Assembly: GCF_000968195.1 (NCBI RefSeq)
Contig: NZ_FO704550.1
Coordinates: forward strand, 1,922,001-1,986,000
Reading direction: 5' to 3'
Source of the DNA: Xenorhabdus doucetiae
GTDB taxonomy: Bacteria > Pseudomonadota > Gammaproteobacteria > Enterobacterales > Enterobacteriaceae
DNA: 64,000 nt
Below, in pieces: positions 9,162-19,200 of the stretch. Under the pieces are notes generated by a model. It had not been told where the DNA came from. It was given only the letters and a program-made list of their open reading frames with translations, and ran no database searches. Position numbers and translations under genes: made by a program. Position 1 is the stretch's first letter, and every line of letters starts with the position of its first letter.

Positions 9162-10055
9162 TTAAATGTTTGTCACATCGATAAACAGGGTTTCATCAAT
9201 GTTGGTTGATGAGACAACGGCTTCGTTAAACGCATACTCTTCCCTCTCTCCCGCACGATCCAACGGTAAGTTAACAAAGTCGAAAAGCGTTTTGTCTGCC
9301 AATTGGCTTGGGCTGACATTTTGAATAGATTTGAAAATACTCTCTACTCTGCCGGGGGTTTTTTTATCCCAATCGACCAGCATTGCTTTGATCGCTTGCC
9401 GCTGTAGGTTTTCTTGTGAACCGCATAAATTGCAGGGAATGATTGGGAATTGTTTGTGTTCCGCATACATAATAAGGTCAGCTTCCCGACAATAGGTCAG
9501 CGGCCTGATGACGACATTACGGCTATCGTCAGAGCGTAACTTTGGCGGCATGGCTTTCATGCGGGCGCCGTGGAACATATTCAGGAACAGCGTTTCAACG
9601 ATGTCATCAAGATGATGACCCAGTGCAATTTTTGTTGCGCCGATTTTTTCTGCAAAAGAATAGAGCGTGCCGCGACGTAGTCTTGAACACAACCCGCAGG
9701 TCGTTTTACCTTCAGGCACTTTCTCTTTAACAACGGAGTAGGTATCTTTATCGACGATGTAGTATGGAATATCCAGGCTTTCAAAATATTGGGGCAAAAT
9801 ATGCTCAGGAAAACCGGGTTGTTTCTGATCAAGGTTTACTGCAACGACTTTGAAGTTTATGGGTGCCGCTTTTTGCAGATTCAACAGGATATCTAACATC
9901 GCGAATGAATCTTTGCCGCCACTGATACATGCCATTACCACATCATTATCTTCAATCATATTGTAATCAATAATCGCATTACCAACATTTCTCCTCAGGC
10001 GTTTTTGGAGTTTGTTGAATTCAAGTATCTCTTTTCTGTTATCTTTTTGATTCAT
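9162..10055 (-). CDS. ttcA: tRNA 2-thiocytidine(32) synthetase TtcA
   Basis: A 297-residue PP-loop ATPase that thiolates cytidine 32 of certain tRNAs through a [4Fe-4S] cluster. The PP-loop SGGKDS is at residues 45-50. The cysteine pair CGLC is at 120-123, and a further cluster cysteine lies in IPCNLCGSQ near 211. The length and motif order match the enterobacterial enzyme. It is convergent with zntB, in a neighbourhood (tpx, zntB, ttcA) that is familiar from other enterics. Confidence 0.95.
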   Translation of the reverse strand: MNQKDNRKEILEFNKLQKRLRRNVGNAIIDYNMIEDNDVVMACISGGKDSFAMLDILLNLQKAAPINFKVVAVNLDQKQPGFPEHILPQYFESLDIPYYIVDKDTYSVVKEKVPEGKTTCGLCSRLRRGTLYSFAEKIGATKIALGHHLDDIVETLFLNMFHGARMKAMPPKLRSDDSRNVVIRPLTYCREADLIMYAEHKQFPIIPCNLCGSQENLQRQAIKAMLVDWDKKTPGRVESIFKSIQNVSPSQLADKTLFDFVNLPLDRAGEREEYAFNEAVVSSTNIDETLFIDVTNI

Positions 10056-10294
10056 TGCGACTTCTCACATTGCCGATAATATCGACGATAGATTTCCTGT
10101 ATGGACTTTTGGCAGGAGGGGGATTATACGGATTTTTCCTTTTTTTTGAAATAGATCGTTTGAAACTGATCGTTTGCAACAGGTCATTTGAAACCGATCC
10201 GTGCCTGACAAATTCCGGCGCTATACCGAGCGTTACTGGTTTTCGTGCTTCCCTTACTCCTCGCCGGGCGAGGAGTAAGGGAGTGAGCAATTTT
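10056..10294. other. Intergenic region between NRPS end and ttcA
   Basis: About 240 bases with no gene. It holds the upstream region of ttcA (minus strand) and the long hairpin described at 10251-10281, 14 bases after the NRPS stop. It also contains an imperfect repeat of the form TGAAAC(T/C)GATC near 10160-10200. Confidence 0.5.
10251..10281. terminator. Long GC-rich hairpin after the NRPS operon
   Basis: CCCTTACTCCTCG at 10251-10263 is perfectly complementary to 10269-10281 (15 bp if the tight CC-G-GG centre pairs). It sits 14 bases beyond the minus-strand NRPS stop. It lacks a U tract on the minus strand (AAGCACG follows), so it could be a rho-assisted 3' end barrier or a mobile palindromic element rather than a classical intrinsic terminator. 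Confidence 0.45.
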
Positions 10295-13200
10295 TTAATG
10301 ATTATCCTTAATTGACAAGGTATTCATTATTTCTGTACTGATAAGGGGAACAGCGGTAATAATATTTTCATGATAACAATCATCAATCATCTTAATGACC
10401 AAGGGATTGACTGCCCATGGCGAAATATTATTATCCGGTATTTTAGCTATCAATTGACTCATCGCAAATCCAACGCCCTCTTTATGATGTGGGCTGGCTT
10501 GCCCCGCTTTAAATAAGGTGATGTTAGTATGTGATAATTTTCCGCTTAAATGACAGTTTGCTATTCCAGATTCAAACGGTATTGCGGCCAATACTTTATT
10601 AATATAAGTTTCACTTGCGCCCATTTCCTGCAATTTCCTGACGACTTGACTATAGGCACTTGATATATCCAGTTTACTCCTGAGTGCTTTTATCTCGTCA
10701 GTATTAATGACCGTATCCAATAAAAACAACTGAATCTCTTTGGCACCAAGTTGTTCTAATTGAAAAGCAATTTCCATTGCTAATTGCCCTCCCAGTGACC
10801 AGCCTAAAAGACGAATCGGTTTATCAATGGCCGTTTCGGTTAAGATCAACCTCATGTAGATCTGGGCTATTTGTTGTAATGAATCAATTTGATTATCGGT
10901 GCAAAGATTATAATTATCGATGCCGATGCAGTTATACCTATCGGATAAAGCATTTGCCAGAGGCTCATATACCTCACTGCCACAATTGACGGCATGAATC
11001 ATAAACAGTTTATGGGATGCAGTTGATGCCGGCGTTAAGAAATTAAGTAAATTATATTTATCACCACCGGCTTCCAGCCATTGGGATAATAAGGAAATAC
11101 ATTTGTAGCTAAATAAAATAGTTAAAGGAATATCAATATCTATTTCATTACGCATTACTGTGGTCAATTTAATCGCTATCAGGGAGTTACCTCCAATGCG
11201 GAAGAAATTATCTTCAATACCGACCCGTTCCAGCCCTAACACGTCCTGCCAAATAGTACATAACTGAGTTTCCAGCGCATTGCGGGGCGCAATATAGTTG
11301 TCACGGTTTTCCCATACCGGCTCCGGCAGGGCGCGGCGGTCGAGCTTGCCGTTGAGGGTCAGGGGAACGGCATCAATAGGGGTAAAACTGGCGGGGATCA
11401 TATAGTCCGGCAGGCGGGAAGATAAATATCGCACCAAAGTATCATCGGACAGTGCGCTGTCTGTGACCAGATAGGCGGCCAGTACCCGATTCCCTTGGTG
11501 TTCCCGGTCAATCACCACCGCCTGTTTGACCTGAGGATGCGTGGTCAGCGCGCTTTCGATTTCCCCCGGTTCAATGCGGTAGCCGCGGATTTTGACCTGA
11601 AAGTCATTGCGCCCCAGATATTCCAGCTCCCCGTCCGGCCGCCAGCGGACTAAATCGCCGGTTTTATACAGGCGGGTATAACCTTTGGCTTTATCTTCAT
11701 CACTGGCAAATGGGTTCGTGACAAAACGTTCAGCCGTCAGTTCAGGCCGGTTGAGATAGCCCCGTGCCACGCCGGCACCGCCGATATATAACTCGCTTGG
11801 TGCGCCGATAGGGGACAGGTTGCCCTGTTTGTCAAGGACATACAGACGGGCATTATTTATCGCCTTACCAATATTGGTGGCAATATCCCCACGTTGATAG
11901 TGTTTCTCTGTGGCACACACGGTAATTTCGGTTGGGCCGTAAGAGTTCAATACCTCGCTGTGCTGACTGAAATAATCAAGAAAATCCAGGGAGGGGGATT
12001 CACCCGCGGTCACCAGCAATTGCAGGGAGGGTAACTCAGTGCCAATTAATAGCTTCAATATGGCCGGCGGTAAGGCAGCGATTTCAATCCCTTCGCGCTG
12101 GATCAGTTGTGCCACCGCCGGAGCGTTGCGTTCTGCTTCACTGCACAGGTAACCTGTCAGGCCATTGAGTAAACTGGGGAATAATTCAAAAACCGAACCA
12201 TCAAAGACATAAGCGGCAAACAGTAAGGCTTTCTTTCGGTTTGTCACATCAAACCGTGTTGCCAGTGCCGCCACCAGATGAGTCACATTTCTATGCTCAA
12301 TCATCACGCCCTTGGGCTGGCCGGTGGTGCCTGAGGTGTAGATGATATAGGCCAAGTCGGTGGGTTTATTGGCCGGTGACGGATTTTCCACCGGCTGATT
12401 TTTGGTGATGGCGGGGTTATCCGCGGCTAGCAATATCGGCGGTTCAGCAAGCGCTTGGGCGTACTCCGTCAGTGTGGTGAGATGCCGCTGTTGGGTGACC
12501 ACACACGGTGCGGCGGTGTCAGCCAGCATAAACTGCACGCGCTCCGGTGGATATTCGGGTGAAATCGGCACATAGGCGCCGCCGGCTTTGAGTACCGCCA
12601 GCATACTGATCACCATCTCCAGACTGCGGTCAAGGTAAAGGGCGATCGGCGTATTGGCTTGCAGGGAATATTGGCGGATAACGGCGGCCAACTGATTCGC
12701 CCGTTGGTTTAACTGCCGGTAGGTCAGCGTCTCGCCTTCAAATACCAGCGCCACCTTATCCGGTGTCCTTTCGGTCTGTGCCTCAAACAGTTGCGGCAAG
12801 GTTTTGTCTTGTGGATAGGGAGCATCGGTCTGGTTCCAGTCATGCAGCAGGGTATGGCGTTCTTCGGCGGACAGGCTGTCAATGTCGGACAGGGATTGTT
12901 GCTGATCGGCCACCAAGGCGGCCAGCACCCGTTGATAGAGGCCGGCCAGCCGCGCGATGGTGGCCTCACTAAACAGGCTGACTGCGTAATTCAGGCAACC
13001 GCTAATACGGGCTTGCCCGTCGGACAGAAACAGGCTCAGGTCAAATTTAGCCGGGCTGTACAGCGATTCATCCAGTGTCACCGGCCGGAAGGGCAGTTTG
13101 CCTATCGAGGACAGGTTCTCCCCGAAACTTTGCAAACCGAACATCACCTGAAAAATCGGGTGACGGGCGGTATCCCGCTCAATATCCAAAGCCTCCACCA

Positions 13201-16200
13201 GTTGTTCAAACGGCATATCCTGATGTGCCTTGGCGTCGGCCACCAACTGATGGATCTGTTTAATCAGGACGGTGACGCTGGCGGTCTGCTTAAATTTCGC
13301 CCGCAAAACCAGAGAGTTAACAAACATGCCGATCAGGGACTGGGTTTGGGCATGGTGGCGGTTATCGGTCGGGGTGCCCAGTACAATATCGTTTTGGCCG
13401 GACAGTTTTGCCAGCGTGACATAAAAGCCACTGAGCAATACCGTATACAGGGTGGTTTCCTGCGTTTTTGCCAGTGCTCGTAGCTGGCCAGATAACTCGG
13501 TGTTCAGGGTAAAATTGACATCCCGCCCCGCGTAGCTCACTTGAGCGGGTCTGGGATAATCAGTGGGTAAGGCCAGCGATTCGTAATCGGCCAAAGTTTG
13601 TTGCCAATAGGCAAGCTGGCGCTCACGCACGTCGCCCTGCAAATAATCCCGCTGCCAGGCGGCATAGTCACCGTAGGTGATATCCAGCGCAGGCAGTTGG
13701 CTGTCCCGGCCTTCGGACAAGGCGGCGTAAATCTCGGCCAGTTCATTGATAAAGAGATCAATCGACCAGCCGTCAATGGCGATATGGTGCCACAATAGTA
13801 ATAAATAGTGCTTATCCGCCAGCGCATAGTGACACAGGCGCAGGCTGGGTTCGGCAGCCAGACTAAACGGGGTGGTGACCTCAACATGTATTGCATTTAA
13901 GAGCGTGTTGATATCTTCACAGCAAGGGGATGACTTGATAACCAAAGCCCTGTCCAGTACCTGTTGGTAGCGTTGCCCTTCATCATTGCTGAGATAGACC
14001 ATTTTCAGCACCGCATGGCGTTCGGCCAGTTGATTAATGGCGGTTTCCAATAATGGCAGGCAGGTATCGCTATCCAACTGAACCAGATAGGGCACATGGT
14101 AGGCATCGGTGCCCTGTTCAAACTGCTCGATAAACAGCATCCGCTCTTGGGCAAATGACAGGGGATAGCGATCCCATGCAAGGTGAGGGATAACTGTACC
14201 GGTGTGTTCCTTGTGCGCCGCCAGCGCGGCGATGGTTTTCGACTCAAACAGTTGCGTCAGTGACACTTCCATTGCCAGCGTCTGGCGAATGGCTGCTGTC
14301 AGCTTAATGGCGGTCAGGGAGTTGCCGCCCATACGGAAGAAATTATCTGCAATACCGACGCGCTCCAGCCCCAACACCTCCTGCCAGATGGCACATAACC
14401 GGGTTTCCAGCGCATTACGCGGCGCGACATAACTGTCCCGGTTTTCCCATACCGGTACCGGCAGGGCGCGGCGGTCTAGCTTGCCGTTAAGGGTTAACGG
14501 GATGGCGTCAATACGGGTAAAACCGGCGGGCAGCATATAGTCCGGCAGACGGGCAGAAAGGTGTGCAAGCAAGGTATCATCCGACACGGTTCCGTCCATA
14601 ACCAGATAGGCGGCCAGTACCTGATTGCCCTGGTGCTCCCGGTCAATCACCACCGCCTGTCTGACCTGTGGATGTGAGGTCAGCGCGCTTTCGATTTCCC
14701 CCAATTCAATGCGGTAGCCGCGGATTTTAACCTGAAAATCATTGCGCCCCAGATATTCCAGCTCCCCGTCCGGTAACCGGCGCACCAAATCGCCGGTTTT
14801 GTACAATTTGGTATAACCCTTGGTTTTGTCTTCGTCACTGGCAAAGGGATTTTCGACAAAACGTTCGGCCGTCAGTTCAGGCCGGTTGAGATAGCCCCGT
14901 GCCACACCGGCACCGCCGATATATAACTCGCCTGCTGCCCCGATTGGAGACGGGTTGCCCTGTTCATCCAGAACATACAACCGAACATTATTGATTGCCC
15001 GGCCAATATTGCCGGCAATATCGCCGTGTTGATAGTGTTTTCCGGCCGCACACACGGTAATTTCGGTCGGGCCATACGCATTCACCACATCACTGTGCCG
15101 GCTGAAATAATCCAGAAAATCCAGGGAAGGCGATTCACCCGCCGTCACCAATAATTGCAGCGAGGGAAGTTCCGTGCCAACTAATAATTTCAGCAACACC
15201 GGCGGTAAGGTGGCGATTTCAATTTCTTCACGCTGAATGAGTTGCGCCACCGCCAAAGCGTCGCTGCGTTCAGCGTCACTGCACAGGTAACCCGTCAGGC
15301 CGTGCAATAAACTGAGAAACAGTTCGGAAACCGAGGCATCAAAAACATAAGCGGCAAACAGTAAGGCTTTATTTTTCTTTGTGATATCAAACAGTTCAGC
15401 CTGTGCCGCCACCAGATGGGTAACATTTCTGTGTTCAACCATCACACCCTTGGGCTGGCCGGTGGTGCCAGAGGTGTAGATGATATAGGCCAAGTCGGTG
15501 GGTTTATTGGCCGGTGCCGGATTTTCCACCGGCTGGTTTGCGGTGATGGTTGGGTCATCCGCCGCAATCAGTGCCGGCGGTTCAGCAAGCGCTTGGGTGT
15601 ATTCCGTCAGTAGCGAAAGATGCCGCTGTTGGGTTACTACACAAGGCGCGGCGGTGTCAGCCAGCATAAACTGCACGCGCTCCGGGGGATATGTCGGTGA
15701 AATTGGCACATAGGCACCGCCGGCTTTCAGCACGGCCAGCATACTGATCACCATTTCCAGACTGCGGTCAAGGTACAAGGCGACTGGCGTATTGGCTTGC
15801 AGGGAATATTGGCGGATAACGGCGGCCAATTGATTCGCTTGTTGATTTAACTGTCGATAGGTCAGGGTTTCGCCCTCAAATACCAGTGCCACCTTATCCG
15901 GTGTCTTTTCTGCCTGCGCCTCAAACCGTTGCGGCAAGGTTTTGTCCTGCGGATAGGGGGCATCGGTCTGGTTCCAGCCATGCAGCAGGGTATGACGTTC
16001 TGCTTCACTGAGAAACTGAATGGATGTATGCGGTTGGTGGGGATTATCAGTCACGGCATGCAGAATACGCGCAAGCTGGTGAAGCAAGCGTTGTGCCTGT
16101 TGATCGGCCAGCCAGTCTTCACCATACCCCAATTTGATAGTCAGGCGGTTATCCTGCTCATAGGCCATCAGCGATAAGGGATAATCGGTTTTTTCGATGG

Positions 16201-19200
16201 CACGGCGGAATATCAGGGTATGTTCAATACCGTCCTCGTTTTCACTGACCTCCGGGACGGGGTAGTTTTCAAACACAAACAGACTGTGGAATAACCGTTC
16301 CCCGTCGGCTTGCAGGCCGGCCAGCGACACGGCACTGTGGCTGTTAAGGGCGGCGATAGATTTCTGGATAGCGTGTAACACCTTAACCACACTGTCGGTT
16401 TTGTTCCACTGCACCAGCAACGGCAGGGTATTGATATACAAGCCGACGCTGGATTCAATCCCTTCCACCGGCACATCACGGCCGGAGACGGTGGTGCCGA
16501 CAATCGTTTGCTTATCCCCGGTGTAACTGTGCAGTAATTTATGCCAGGCAAATTGCAATACCACATTGAGCGTCACGCCTTGTTCATGGCACATTTTCTT
16601 AAGCTGTTGATAAGCGCTTTCTTGGACGGTAATTGCTTGCCCGGCGGGCTTTTCAACCATTCTTATCTGCGTTAAATCAACGCGATGAGTTAACAGAGGC
16701 GCAAGATCATTGGCGCCCTGAAATTGGGCTTTGCGCTCTGTCCAATACTCCTCAGATTCTGCTTTGTGCGCCAGATAATATTGCAGGGTTGCCAGATAGG
16801 CGGTATCTGCCACTATCTGGGGGCGGTTTCCCTGCGTGAGTTCGTTGTAATATTTATGCACATCTTGCAATAAGATCGGATGACTCCAGCCGTCAGTAAT
16901 CGTGTGGTGTTGCGTGATCAGTACCGTTAGCAGTTGTTCATGTTGTTTAATTAAGGTGAAACGGATTAAACCGGGCTGGCTTAAATCAAAGGGCAGGGTA
17001 CGGTCATGCTGCTGGATGGCATCAATCGCCTGATTGCGCGCGTGTTCGGGCAATTGGCTGATATCGTTGATCTGGAAATTATCCGCCCGGATACTGGCAC
17101 CCGTTGTGACAATCTGTAAAATTTCCCCTTCCCAATCAAAGGCCGTTCTCAGGATCGGATAACGCAGTGAAGCCAGCGCCCAGGCTTGCTGGTAGGCGGC
17201 AAGATCAATAGGCGCGTGATAATCCAGCAGCAGTTGCACACGGTAGGCATCATCCTGGGGTTGAGCCAGATGATGATAAATAAATCCTTGCTGCAAACTG
17301 GTGGCCGGGTACAGGGCTTCTATCGGATAGTGTTGCTGTAAACGTTTTAAGCGTGCAATGGAAACGGCTTTAAATTCATAATCACTGGGGGTCTTCACGC
17401 CACCTAATTGCGCCTGTTGCTGGCCGGCAGTGATAACCGTCTTGAGTGCCTGTTCAAAGGCGGTGATAAATATTTGCGTTTGAGTTTGTGATAAGCGCGA
17501 ACTGACACTAAATTGCAGCCGACCGGCTTGGATCAAGCCATTAATATTGAGCAGCAAATGACTCAGGTTATCGTCTGCCACGACATCTCCGCAGTCATCG
17601 CTGATCAGTGAGCCATTTTGCCCGGTTTCTTCGCCCAACTGACCGAGGTAGTTGAAGCTAATGGCCGGCAAATCTCCTGCTAAATAACCTGCCTGACGTA
17701 GCGCCCCATAACCAATGCCTTTGTTCGGCACGGCGCGCAACCTCTCTTTGGTGTGAATAATCGTCTCCGCAATATCGTCCTGCATAACCAGACGTACCGG
17801 ATAGAGAGTGGTAAACCAGCCGACGGTTTCGGCGACATCCAGCGTATTGTCGATGGCTTCCCGTCCGTGGCCTTCAAGCAGAATGTGGTTAACCGGATGT
17901 GAGAAAACAGCCTGTAATGCCAGAGTAAGGGCACTGAGCAGTAAGTCGTTAATTTCGGTGTGGTAACCGGCATTGGCTTCCCGCAGCAGAATATCGGTCA
18001 ATTCAGCGGAAATGCCTAACCGATGTTGACTGATTTCATCCACAGCGGAGTGAGTCTGGCTCTCCGCCATCACTTGCTGCCAATAGGAAACTTCCTGTTG
18101 ATGGTGTTGTGCATAATGCTGGACGGCATTGACCCATTGCCGGTAACTACTGGTTTTCGCCGGCAGGGTTTCGCCCTGCAATAATCTGCGCATATCTTCC
18201 GCAATAATTCGCCACGATACCACGTCGATAATCAGGTGGTGAAAGGCGAAGAATAGTCGGGCGCTGCCGTCGGTATATCCGGTCAGGTGAGCGGCTTGCC
18301 ATAAGGGGCCGTTACAGTAATCAAAGCCACTTTGCCACTGGGTCAGTTGTTGGTGTAATTCCGTTTCTGTGCATTCACTAATGTGACAGTGCCGCAATGC
18401 CGGCAACCAAGACGGCATTGCCGGCGGATAGCACTGACGGTAGCCGTTTTCGGTAGCGATAAAATGGGCGCGTAACATATCATGCCGCTCGGTCAGGGCG
18501 ATCAGGGCTGACGCAATATCTGCCTGTTTGCTGTCGCCGGGAAGTTGCAGCATAAAGGCCTGATTCCAGTGGTGCGGACTCGGTAAATGCCAGTTGAAAA
18601 AATCGTGCTGGATCGGTAATAAACCAAATTCCCCGCTGAGTAATCCCTGCTCTGCCACTACGGTGACTGCGGCGGAAGTTTGTGTCAGCAGTTGCGCCAG
18701 CCGCGCCACCGTAGGTGCTTCAAAGATCGCTTTGACTTGCAGGGAGAAACCCGCTTGCCGCAATTTGGAAACCAGTTTGATACTGACAATCGAATCGCCA
18801 CCGATACGGAAGAAATTATCCTCAATACCGATCTGCCCTAATCCCAAAACCTCTTGCCAGAGCGTACACAATCGGGTTTCCAGCTCCGTGCGCGGTGCGA
18901 TAAAACGATCTCGGTTTTTCCATACGGGATCGGGCAACGCATGGCGATCGAGCTTGCCGTTGGTGGTCAGGGGAACAGCATCAATACGGGTAAAGCTGGC
19001 GGGCAGCATATAGTCCGGCAGGCGTGCGGCAAGATGCTTAATCAGGATTTCATCGGACAGTGCGCCATCGGTAACCAAATACGCGGCCAGCACCTGATTG
19101 CCTTGCTGCTCACGGTCAATCACTATTGCCTGTTTCACCTGCGGGTGAGAAGACAGGGCGGTTTCAATTTCCGCCAGTTCAATGCGGTAACCGCGGATTT

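Noticed and set aside
12791..13483. A 230-codon open frame on the plus strand inside the NRPS (and its twin at 25166-25858)
   Set aside because: It lies antisense to a condensation domain, is conserved only because the underlying block is duplicated, and has no recognisable domain or ribosome site.
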